Of a DNA stretch of 64,000 nucleotides, positions 52,272 through 60,203 are shown piece by piece. The notes beneath the pieces are model-generated. The model did no database searches, was not told the origin of the DNA, and was given only the letters and a program-made list of their open reading frames with translations. Positions within the stretch are counted from its first letter, which is position 1, and each line of letters begins with the position of its first letter. The translations under genes were made by a program, and so were the position numbers. This stretch comes from DATGPD01 sp041398565 (lineage in GTDB: Bacteria > Planctomycetota > UBA1135 > UBA2386): positions 620,001 through 684,000 of the forward strand of contig JAWKUN010000006.1 of the NCBI GenBank assembly GCA_041398565.1, given 5' to 3'.

Positions 52272-53567
52272 TCATGGCTTGGTCAGCTCGCGCGCGTACA
52301 GCAGCTCGCCGGCCGCGTCACGGAACGAGATCGTCAGCTTGTCGCCCGAGAAGCGCAGCCACACGGTGCCGCCGCCACCGTAAGCGAACTCGGTGCCAGG
52401 CACCTGCGCCACGACCGCGGCCATCTCCGGTCCGCCGCCGCCGCCAGCCATGACCTGCGGGATGCCGTCCTTCGGCTGCACGAAGCGCAGGCCGCGCCCC
52501 TCGGCGCTGACCAGCAGGTCGAACTTGCCGTCCACGAGGTGCTTCTGCACCCGATCGGTGAGCCGCTCCAGCTTGGCTGAATCGCCGTCGCGCTTGCCGC
52601 CCAGCCAGATCGGCTGGTGGTAGCTGAACATGATCTTCCAATCGGCCTTCGAGTTCATGGCGTAGTACGCGACCATGCGGAGCGCCGAGCGCACGCGCAG
52701 GTCGGCCACTTCGCCGGCCTGGAACGTCGAGTCGCAGCCGTACAGCCCCACCGTCTTGCCGTGGCACGGCAGCTCGACCTTGATGCCGTGCGCCGGGGAA
52801 GTCCAGCGGGCGTTCAGGAAGCCGTACTTCTCGGCGGCGCCGACGTCGCCCTCGTGGTCGGCGGGGCCCTGCAGGACGTAGAACGGCACGTTGAGCCGGC
52901 GAACGTCGTAGACCTGCTCGAAACGCTCCTGGAACAGCGGGTCGCGCTCCGAACGGACGCCACGCGGCAGGATGTTGTTGCCCAGCAGGATCACCGCGTC
53001 GAGGGGGCCCTGCGGCGCGAGCTTCGCCATCGATTCGGCCACCATCTTCTGGCCCGGCAGGCCGGTGCCGCCGTTGCCGAGCACGCAGACCACCACGTCC
53101 TCGAGGTCAGGCTCCTCTCGGGGAGGCGTGAAGTCGGTGACCTTGGGCTGCATCTTGGGCACGTAGAGCGCGGCCGGCAGGTCGATGTCGGCGTCGTGCT
53201 CGGCTCCATCGCGCTCGAAGCGAAGATGGAAGCGCACGCGCGCCGGCCCGATCTCTCCGACCTCGAGCTTGCCGGAGACGGCATCGCCCTCGCGCCCGAC
53301 GGTTCCGACGTAGGCGGAGACCGCGTCGCCCGAGACGTCGTGCTCTCCAGGCGTGGGCCACGCCAGCATCGGGAAACGCAGCTTGACCAACCGGGTCTCG
53401 CCGGCTTCGGGCTCACCCTTCACCTCGAGCCAACCGAGAGGGCTCACCACCGCCGCGGCTTCGGTCAAGTCCTTGCCGTCGAGCGCGAAGCGGGCCGCGG
53501 GAGCCGGATCTTGCGGCGGGGAGAGGACGGACAGCAACGCGGCGAGCAAGACCATGGTGGGGAGCAT
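52272..53567 (-). CDS. Secreted purple-acid-phosphatase-fold protein that has lost its metal ligands
   Basis: A 431-residue exported protein (signal peptide MLPTMVLLAALLSVLSP). Residues 150-430 align along their length with tartrate-resistant purple acid phosphatase: FQERFEQVYDVRRLNVPFYVL, then the DWKIMFSYHQPIW region, then GTVWLRFSGDKLTISF. The dimetal ligands are nearly all replaced: GDxG became GNGG (N165), GDNxY became GNNIL (N197, L200), GNHD became GPAD (235-236), and GHDHN became AEGRG (356, 358). Only H317 remains. The fold is kept without catalysis, so binding or signalling is more likely. The N-terminal 150 residues form a separate beta-rich domain. Confidence 0.75.
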   Translation of the reverse strand: MLPTMVLLAALLSVLSPPQDPAPAARFALDGKDLTEAAAVVSPLGWLEVKGEPEAGETRLVKLRFPMLAWPTPGEHDVSGDAVSAYVGTVGREGDAVSGKLEVGEIGPARVRFHLRFERDGAEHDADIDLPAALYVPKMQPKVTDFTPPREEPDLEDVVVCVLGNGGTGLPGQKMVAESMAKLAPQGPLDAVILLGNNILPRGVRSERDPLFQERFEQVYDVRRLNVPFYVLQGPADHEGDVGAAEKYGFLNARWTSPAHGIKVELPCHGKTVGLYGCDSTFQAGEVADLRVRSALRMVAYYAMNSKADWKIMFSYHQPIWLGGKRDGDSAKLERLTDRVQKHLVDGKFDLLVSAEGRGLRFVQPKDGIPQVMAGGGGGPEMAAVVAQVPGTEFAYGGGGTVWLRFSGDKLTISFRDAAGELLYARELTKP

Positions 53568-53823
53568 CTTCGCCGCTGTCGCGCGACCTGCAATGCCGTC
53601 TGCAGGTGAGCGCCCCGCCTCCGGCCGAGCGCCCGACAGCAAGGCGACGTCGGCGTGTGCCGACCTGCGTCCGCCGGGAGCGGGGGCGGCGGCCGCGCAG
53701 CCGCAGTGGCAGACCCGTCGCCCAGGCATGCCGCCGCGGGTTCGCATGTTGTGGCGATTTCCTCCAGCCGCCACCCGGAGCGTTCCGAAACGAGACCAGG
53801 CTCGCTGGAAACTTCGGCGCACC

Positions 53824-54768
53824 GTGTCATCGTCCCCCGCTCCTACCCTCGCCCCGACGGTCGCGATCGCCGTCGTCGTCGTGAACCATGGCAGCGCCGA
53901 CGCCACCCGGCAGGCGTTGGCAGCGCTGCGCCGAGACGCACCCGCCGTGCGCGCATTCGTGGTCGACAACAGCGACGACGACGGCGAGGAGTCACGCCTG
54001 GCAGCAGCGCTCGACCCGGCCGTGACGTTGTTGCGCATGCCGAACCGAGGCTTCGGCGCGGCCTGCAACGTCGGTATCGACGCGGCGCTCGCCTCGGTCG
54101 AGGGGCTGACCCACGTCCTGCTGCTCAACCCCGACACGGTGCCCGAGCCCGGGGCCGTCCGACACCTGCTCGCCACGTTCGCCCGCCACCCCGACGCGGG
54201 CGCCGTCGGCGCCCGCCTCACCAGCCTGGACGGCCGGAGGGTGCTCTTCGAGCACGGGCGCATTCGGCGCTACACGCTGACCCGCTGCCACGGGCGCGCG
54301 CCGCGTGGCGAGAGCGAGAGCCGCAGCGAGTTCGTCACCGGCGCCTGCATGCTGCTGGACGCCGGCTTGTTGCGCCAAGGCCTGCGCTTCGACGAGGGCT
54401 ACTTCCTCTACGTCGAGGACATGGACCTGAGTCGCGCCATCGCCGCCCGCGGGCGCGGCCTGTGGGTCAACCGCGCCGCCGTCGTGCGCCACGCCGACGG
54501 CGGCACGCAGAAGGAGCCGCCCGTGCTCGGCACCATGCGCGCGAGCCAGCTCTACTGGGCCACCAGCGGCAAGGTGCGCTTCGCTCGCAAGTGGCTCACG
54601 CCCTGGCAGCGCGCCTGGTTCTACGCGATCGCGTTCGGGTTCAAACCCCTCGCCGGGCTCGTCATGGCGCGCAACCTCAGGTTCCTCCGCCCCTACCTCG
54701 CCGGCTTGCGCGATGGTCTCCGGACGCCGGTCGTCCCCGCATCGCGTTGCACGACCGTCGGTTCCTGA
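53824..54768 (+). CDS. Glycosyltransferase family 2 (rhamnosyltransferase-like)
   Basis: A 314-residue inverting GT-A enzyme. The N-terminal VAIAVVVVNHGSADATRQAL and MPNRGFGAACNVGI are typical of WbbL-like transferases. The DXD-equivalent is LLLNPDTVPEPG, and the acceptor-side motif is FVTGACMLLDAGLLRQ with FDEGYFLYVEDMDLSRAI. The GTG start at 53824 follows a Thr-rich stretch; an ATG at 53746 would add 26 basic residues. The C-terminal amphipathic helices suggest attachment to the membrane face. It lies just upstream of fabH but 149 bp apart, so a joint role is not shown. Confidence 0.85.
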   Translation: MSSSPAPTLAPTVAIAVVVVNHGSADATRQALAALRRDAPAVRAFVVDNSDDDGEESRLAAALDPAVTLLRMPNRGFGAACNVGIDAALASVEGLTHVLLLNPDTVPEPGAVRHLLATFARHPDAGAVGARLTSLDGRRVLFEHGRIRRYTLTRCHGRAPRGESESRSEFVTGACMLLDAGLLRQGLRFDEGYFLYVEDMDLSRAIAARGRGLWVNRAAVVRHADGGTQKEPPVLGTMRASQLYWATSGKVRFARKWLTPWQRAWFYAIAFGFKPLAGLVMARNLRFLRPYLAGLRDGLRTPVVPASRCTTVGS

Positions 54769-54917
54769 CGCCTTCGCGCGCCGCGACCGTCACGGCGGCA
54801 GCGGGACCCCGACTCTGCTCCGCCACCCCGGACCTGAAAACCAGGGCAAAGGGTCGCGCGTTTTTCGCAGTCAGATCGACCACTTGGGCGCAGCGCGCGC
54901 CGGTGTTCCAGCAGAGA

Positions 54918-55970
54918 ATGGGCGACGACATGCCAGCCGACACGACCCGGCCCGCGCCACAGTCCACCAACTGGGCGTCGGTGCACCCTCGCCTTCGCCC
55001 GGTCGCGGTACTGGCGACCGGCTCGGCGGTTCCGGCGCGTGTGCTCACCAACGGCGAGCTGGAGCGTAGCGTCGACACCAGCGACGAATGGATCGTCAGC
55101 CGCACCGGCATCCGCGAGCGCCGCATCGCCGATCAGCAGGCGACCTCCGACCTCGCCGCGCTGGCGGCACACCGCGCGCTCGAGGTGGCTGGCGTCGCCC
55201 CCGACCAGGTCGAGCTGATCGTGGTCGCCACAGTCACCCCGGACGAGGTCTGCCCGCCCGCCGTCTGCCGCGTGCAGGCTGCGATCGGCGCGACGCGCGC
55301 GGCGGGCTTCGATCTGTCGGCTGCCTGCTCGGGCTTCGTCAACGCCTTCATGACCGGGCACCGCCTGGTCGCGTCGGGGGCCTTTGCCAATTGTCTGGTG
55401 ATCGGCGCCGACGTGATGTCGTCGATGACCGACTACGAGGACCGCGAGACCTGCGTGCTCTTCGGTGATGCGGCTGGCGCGGTGTTCCTGGGCGAGCCGC
55501 GAGAAGGCGGCGAGATCCTCGACCACATCGTCGGTCTCGATGGCCGCGGTGCCGACCTCATCATGACCAAGGCGGGCGGATCGCGCCGGCCGGCGTCGGC
55601 GGCCACCGTGGCGCAGCGGGAGCACTACCTGCGCATGCAGGGGCGCGAGGTCTTCAAGTTCGCCGTGCACAAGATGCCCGAGGTCGTCGAGGACCTGTTG
55701 ACGCGCAACGGACTGAGCGTCGGCGATCTCGCGCTGCTGGTGCCGCATCAGGCCAACCTGCGCATCCTCGAGGCTGGCGCCAAGCGCCTCGGCCTGCCCA
55801 TGGACCGCGTCGTCGTCAACGTCGATCGCCACGGCAACACCGCGGCGGGCTCGATCCCGCTGGCGCTCGACGAATCCGCGCGCTCCGGCCGCATCCGCCG
55901 CGGCGACCTCGTGTGCACCGTCGCCTTCGGCGGCGGCCTCAGTTGGGGCGGCTCGCTGATCCGCTGGTAG
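54918..55970 (+). CDS. fabH: Beta-ketoacyl-ACP synthase III (FabH family)
   Basis: A 350-residue thiolase-fold enzyme that starts fatty acid synthesis by condensing acetyl-CoA with malonyl-ACP. The catalytic triad is complete: C137 in LSAACSGF, H277 in LLVPHQANLR and N307 in DRHGNTAAGS. DTSDEWIVSRTGIRERRIA and the terminal TVAFGGGLSWGGSLIRW are family hallmarks. The N-terminus is about 25 residues longer than usual; a second ATG at 54930 (MPADT) is possible. No other fab gene adjoins it, so it could also serve a dedicated lipid or secondary pathway. It ends before a twin hairpin shared with a convergent gene. Confidence 0.92.
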   Translation: MGDDMPADTTRPAPQSTNWASVHPRLRPVAVLATGSAVPARVLTNGELERSVDTSDEWIVSRTGIRERRIADQQATSDLAALAAHRALEVAGVAPDQVELIVVATVTPDEVCPPAVCRVQAAIGATRAAGFDLSAACSGFVNAFMTGHRLVASGAFANCLVIGADVMSSMTDYEDRETCVLFGDAAGAVFLGEPREGGEILDHIVGLDGRGADLIMTKAGGSRRPASAATVAQREHYLRMQGREVFKFAVHKMPEVVEDLLTRNGLSVGDLALLVPHQANLRILEAGAKRLGLPMDRVVVNVDRHGNTAAGSIPLALDESARSGRIRRGDLVCTVAFGGGLSWGGSLIRW

Positions 55971-55984
55971 GAAACCAACACGTC

Positions 55985-56011
55985 GGTGTCAGACACCAAC
56001 CTGCTGGTTGG
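55985..56011. terminator. Twin overlapping hairpins between convergent fabH and the 1038-residue gene
   Basis: GGTGTC-A-GACACC (55985-55997) overlaps CCAACC-TGCT-GGTTGG (55996-56011). They lie between the two stop codons and could terminate both directions as alternative folds. The first arm repeats the GGTGTCA motif seen at 19796 and 41691. Confidence 0.6.
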
Positions 56012-56012
56012 C

Positions 56013-59000
56013 TCAGCGCGCTCGGGCAATCAGCTCGGCGGTGGTCAGGCTCGGCATCGCCTTGGGTGCGGCCAGGTTGGACACCGAACGCTTGGCGATC
56101 TGCATGTCCTTGAAGCTGCTCTTCGGCGCCTTGCCGCCGAGCAGGGCACTGGCCAAGTCGCGCGCCACGGTCGCCGGGCTCTGGAGGTCGAGGCGCAGTT
56201 GGCTGCGCACCTCGTTGCCGAGGAACTTGCCGGCCACCTGCATGCTGACGAAGCGGTCCTTCTGGGTCGACAGTCGGGTCTCGAACTGCATCAGGCGCAC
56301 GTTGATGACGCCGGCGATGCCGTTCTCGGCGATCCACTTGGCCGCGCCCATGGTGCCGACGACCACTCCCTTGTAGCCATCCAGCACGACCTGGGCGACC
56401 TTCGCCTCGGCGATGGCAGTGTGCTTGGCCGCCTCGAGGGGACCGACCACCGACGCCAGCTCGATGGGGAACTTCTTGCCGATGTCGGCCAGGCCCTTCA
56501 CCAGGTTGCTGCCGATGGTGTCGAGGATCAACTTCTGCGCGTTGCGGCGGGTCTCGAGCCAACCGATCTCGGCGCCCAGCGCCGCCACCTTGGCCGGCAT
56601 CCCCAGCGACTTGGGGAACTTCCAGCGCTTGGCCGCGGCGATCTCACGGTGCCTCTGCGCGATGATGCCGCCGATGCGGTCGAACTCGGCCCGCGCCACC
56701 ACCTTGCTGGCGTTCGACGCCTTGCGCATGTTGGCGATGTCGCGGTCGCGCCGCGCCTCGGCCTTCTCGCGCTCGGCGGCGATGAGCCCGTCCAAGCGAC
56801 GGACATCGGCCTCGAACTTCGCCGCCTTGGCCTTGGCCGCGTTGATCTCGGCGACGTGCTTGCGGGTGGCGCGGTCGATCTCGTCGCGCGCCAGCCGCGC
56901 GATCTCGTCGAGGATGCGCTGTTCCATGCGCGCCCGCAGGTAGAAGTCAGCGGTCTTGTTGGCGATCGAGGCCGAAGCAGTGCACTCGAGCTCGGTGTCG
57001 AGGAACCCGAGCACCTGCCCCTTCGAGTAGAGGCTGAATCCGGTCGGCAACACCTGCAGGTCGGTCTCGCTGGAGAAGAAGTGCTTGCCGTTGCCGAACA
57101 TGTCCTTCAACAGCACCAGCTTGCCGTTGACCAGGAACTCCTGATGGTCGGTGCGCAGGTCGAGCTTGACGATCGGCTCGGGGCGGCCGCGCGCGCCGCT
57201 CAGTTCGAAGACCTTGCCGAGCCGGATGGGGCTGACGGTCGCCATGGCGCTGAGGCCCTTGGCGAAGTCGAGGTCGAACAGACCACGCGCACGCGCCCCC
57301 AGCACCTGGAAGTCGCCCGCGAAGCGGAAGCCCTTCTCGAAGCGCACGCCGGCGAAGTCGACGTCGTCGGGCACGATGCGCACGGCGACATTGTTGATCT
57401 GCAGCGCGTCGAGCGCCTTGCCGAGCGGCGTCTTGCCGATCTTGGTCGCGGCCTGCGGCGCCGCCAGGCCGATCATCCTCAGCAGGGCGATCTGCTCCAG
57501 GTCGAAGGCCACCATGCTGTGCATCGGGTCGCGCGGGTTGAGCACGACGACACCGTTGCCACGCACCGGGTCACTGCCGTCTCCCAGGCGCAGGCCACCC
57601 TGCAGACCGATGGTCGGCAGCGGGATCCCGGCGCCGAGGGTGACGCCGAGTGACGCCGCCAGCTTGTTGACGCCGACGGCCTTGAGGCCGAACGGCTCGC
57701 GCCACTCGCCCTTGGCCGGATCGAGCGCCAGGGTCACGGCCGCGGTCTGGGTGAGCGGCTCGATCGCCATCTCGCCCATCAGCTCCAGCGTCTGCCGATC
57801 GACTTGCAGGTCGACCTTGCCCAAGAGCGCCAAGCGGAAGCGCTTGGGGTTGGGCGCCAGCTCGAAGGTCACTTCCTTGAACCGAGCGTTGCTGCCGAGG
57901 TCGATGCTGGTCTGGATGCTGGCCTGCAGCTTGAGGTCGATCGGGTTCGGGAAGGGGATGAGCGCACGCAGTTCGAGATGGTCGACCTTCAGCACCTTCT
58001 CCATCTTGAGCGGGCGCAGGTCGAGGCGCGCGAACAGGTTGACGCCCTTGGCCACCGGCGAACCGGCGGGCACGACGTCGCCGAGCGCGACCTGGGTCTT
58101 GCCGTGCGCCGACGACAGCACCAGGGCCATGTTCGACATGTCGATCTGGGCAGCGTCGAGGGACGACAGCGCGCCATCGAGCTGGCCGAGCCTGAAGCCC
58201 TTGGGCGGGGCGAAGGCGGCACAGAACGCGATCTTGCCATCGACCGGCGCGGCGCTCAGCACGAAGCGGCCGAGGGTCGAGTCGGTCTGCAGGCTCGCGC
58301 TCTTCTTGCCCGGCTGGACGTGCAGCGACAGGTTGCGCAGCGTGGCGCCGCGCAACGCGTTGGGCATGGGGTCGAGAGTCGCTGCGGCCGCCTGACCGAG
58401 CAGGCGGCTCACCGCGTCCTGCAGACTCACCGGGTTGTCGGCGAGGCTGGCGACGAGTTCGAGGTCGTCGCGGCTCTTGCCGAGGGTGCCGCTCAGCTCG
58501 AGCGCCGCCGATCCCAGGGACAGCGAGCCCGACACGGTGCCGCGCAGGCTGCGGCTGCTGCTCGCCGGCTGCACGGCCGCGAGCTCGAAGTCGACGTCCT
58601 GCATGCGCGCGGCGCCACCGGGCAGCAGATCCCAGGCGGCTCCGGTGCCCACGGCGACCCGCAGCTCGGCGACCTTGCCACTGGCGTCGTCGACATCGAT
58701 GGCGACGCGGCGCAGCGAAACCGACGACGCCACCGGAGTCGACTGGACCAGGGCCGCGAGGCCGCCGCCGCCGATCCGGTCGATGCTGGCCAGGCTGACC
58801 GTGCCGTCGGTCAGAGTCAGCTCGAGCGTGTTCAGCTTGCGGGCGGCGGTGAAGGTCGCGCCGAGGGTGCCGTTCTTGCCGAACAGCAGGGTCGGGCCGG
58901 TGACCTTGACCGCGCCCTTGCCGGCGCTGGCGACGTTGAGCTCCCCGACCTGATAGTCGGACTCCTGCAGCACCGAGGCGAGGCAGGCCTGGACCGCGGC

Positions 59001-59129
59001 CACCAGATCGGCGTCCGCCGAAGAGGGGCGCGCGGCGGTGCGGCCACCGGGCACGGGGGCGGACGCCGTCAGGCCAAGGGTCAGCCAGAGGGCAGCGAGG
59101 GCCGGGGTTCCGTGGCGAGGAGCGTTCAT
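56013..59129 (-). CDS. Large exported protein of unknown function with AsmA-like strands and a coiled coil
   Basis: A 1038-residue protein with a signal peptide (LAALWLTLGLTASAPVPGG). I do not recognise its family. Residues 40-720 are a long beta-rich series of related segments (for example DNPVSLQDAVSRLLGQ, LRGATLRNLSLHVQPGKKSA, RLALLGKVDLQVDRQTLELMGEMAIEPLTQ), with weak resemblance to AsmA/TamB-like lipid-transport folds. From about 726 to 826 there is a highly charged coiled coil (EIDRATRKHVAEINAAKAKA). The last 200 residues are mixed and end SLTTAELIARAR. A good ribosome site (AGGA eight bases ahead) supports the ATG start. It is monocistronic and converges with fabH. Confidence 0.7.
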   Translation of the reverse strand: MNAPRHGTPALAALWLTLGLTASAPVPGGRTAARPSSADADLVAAVQACLASVLQESDYQVGELNVASAGKGAVKVTGPTLLFGKNGTLGATFTAARKLNTLELTLTDGTVSLASIDRIGGGGLAALVQSTPVASSVSLRRVAIDVDDASGKVAELRVAVGTGAAWDLLPGGAARMQDVDFELAAVQPASSSRSLRGTVSGSLSLGSAALELSGTLGKSRDDLELVASLADNPVSLQDAVSRLLGQAAAATLDPMPNALRGATLRNLSLHVQPGKKSASLQTDSTLGRFVLSAAPVDGKIAFCAAFAPPKGFRLGQLDGALSSLDAAQIDMSNMALVLSSAHGKTQVALGDVVPAGSPVAKGVNLFARLDLRPLKMEKVLKVDHLELRALIPFPNPIDLKLQASIQTSIDLGSNARFKEVTFELAPNPKRFRLALLGKVDLQVDRQTLELMGEMAIEPLTQTAAVTLALDPAKGEWREPFGLKAVGVNKLAASLGVTLGAGIPLPTIGLQGGLRLGDGSDPVRGNGVVVLNPRDPMHSMVAFDLEQIALLRMIGLAAPQAATKIGKTPLGKALDALQINNVAVRIVPDDVDFAGVRFEKGFRFAGDFQVLGARARGLFDLDFAKGLSAMATVSPIRLGKVFELSGARGRPEPIVKLDLRTDHQEFLVNGKLVLLKDMFGNGKHFFSSETDLQVLPTGFSLYSKGQVLGFLDTELECTASASIANKTADFYLRARMEQRILDEIARLARDEIDRATRKHVAEINAAKAKAAKFEADVRRLDGLIAAEREKAEARRDRDIANMRKASNASKVVARAEFDRIGGIIAQRHREIAAAKRWKFPKSLGMPAKVAALGAEIGWLETRRNAQKLILDTIGSNLVKGLADIGKKFPIELASVVGPLEAAKHTAIAEAKVAQVVLDGYKGVVVGTMGAAKWIAENGIAGVINVRLMQFETRLSTQKDRFVSMQVAGKFLGNEVRSQLRLDLQSPATVARDLASALLGGKAPKSSFKDMQIAKRSVSNLAAPKAMPSLTTAELIARAR

Positions 59130-59425
59130 GGGACGAGTCCTAATTCTCTGATTTGATTGGTCTTGTGTCGGTCATCGCTGGCGAACCAGCGCTCGCGTCG
59201 AACTCCGACAGCGGCCCGAGGGGGCCCTTCAGCAACCTCGCGTTTTTGTGCGGGCACCCGCAGGTTTTCTGGACTCGACGGCAGGCGAGCAGCCGGATCG
59301 ACCGGGTTGCGGATCGGCATCGCCGGTGGTACCGGAGTCGTGGGACCGGAGTCAGGGATGCCGGGTCGCGACGCCCAGTCCGCCCCGGGCTCGCCCGGAT
59401 CGGCCATCGCTCGGGCTCGCCGGCT

Positions 59426-60013
59426 CTAGGGCCGCAGGACTTCGCGTAGGAAGTCGCGCGCCGCCCGCCATTCGCGTTCGGCGGTGCTCAGCGAGACGCC
59501 CAGCGCTTCGGCGGTCTCGCCCATGGTGAGGCCCGCGAAGAAGCGCAGTTCGACGAGCTGCGCCCGAGCCGGTTCGGTCGCCGCAAGGCGCTGCAGTGCC
59601 TCGTCGAGCGCCATCAGATCGATGCCGCTCTGGTGTCCTGGCACCTGCTGCACCACGGTGTCGCCGCCGGCGGGCGTGGTGCCGCCGCCCCGGCGCAGGC
59701 GCCCGCGGTGTCGCACGCGGTCGATGAGCAAGCGCCGCATGACCTGGGCGACCAGGCGGAAGAAGTGTGCGCGCGACTCACACTGGAGACCCTCGATGCC
59801 CTCCACCCGCAGCCACGCCTCGTTGACCAACGACGTGGCCCCGATGTCGGCGCCACGCTGCCGCGCCCGGATCTGCCGCTCGGCCACGCGGCGCAGCTCG
59901 TCGTAGACGGCGGGCAGGCCGTCGCGGTGGCGCTGGCCGAAGACCTGCGTGATGGCGTCGAACAGGACTCGTGCGTCTGGGTCCAGATCCGACATCGCCG
60001 GGAATGGTAGCAC
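59426..60013 (-). CDS. ECF-like RNA polymerase sigma factor (TIGR02999 type)
   Basis: A 195-residue sigma factor with the pattern of the TIGR02999/sigma-70-ECF family frequent in Planctomycetota and Acidobacteria: DELRRVAERQIRARQRG and TSLVNEAWLRVEGIEG, SRAHFFRLVAQVMRRLLIDRVR in region 2, and LVELRFFAGLTMGETAEALGVSLSTAEREWRAARDFLRE in region 4. A start at the second methionine (MSDLD, 59995) is equally likely. It is transcribed in the same direction as the kinase-SUMF gene upstream, with 190 bp between them holding a cloverleaf-like inverted repeat. The pairing parallels the sigma/kinase operon at 15-18 kb. Confidence 0.88.
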   Translation of the reverse strand: MLPFPAMSDLDPDARVLFDAITQVFGQRHRDGLPAVYDELRRVAERQIRARQRGADIGATSLVNEAWLRVEGIEGLQCESRAHFFRLVAQVMRRLLIDRVRHRGRLRRGGGTTPAGGDTVVQQVPGHQSGIDLMALDEALQRLAATEPARAQLVELRFFAGLTMGETAEALGVSLSTAEREWRAARDFLREVLRP

Positions 60014-60020
60014 GAGCGCT

Positions 60021-60093
60021 CAGCGCTGCCGGCGGCCGCAACCCAAAGGGTTGATGTCGGCGCAGCGCCGACCAGAGGGGGCCGCCGGCGCTG
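60021..60093. repeat. Nested inverted repeats forming a cloverleaf-like structure
   Basis: Outer arms CAGCGC-(TGC)-CGGCGGCC (60021-60037) and GGCCGCCGGCGCTG (60080-60093) enclose two perfect inner hairpins, AACCC-AAA-GGGTT (60040-60052) and GTCGGCG-CAG-CGCCGAC (60056-60072). It lies between the kinase stop and the sigma start. No tRNA features such as T-loop bases are present, so it is a structured terminator or regulatory element. Confidence 0.55.
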
Positions 60094-60203
60094 TTGTTGC
60101 TTGGAGCTTCCAGGGCTGCTCGGGCGTGGCCTGGTCAGCTCTGTGGCAACGGAACAACACGGCCGAATTCGTCCCCGCCGCGACGATTCGCAGCCCTTGC
60201 AGC

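Noticed and set aside
60021..60093. tRNA gene suggested by a cloverleaf-like fold
   Set aside because: The arms have wrong lengths, there is no T-loop GTTC-like sequence or acceptor CCA context, and only two inner hairpins exist.
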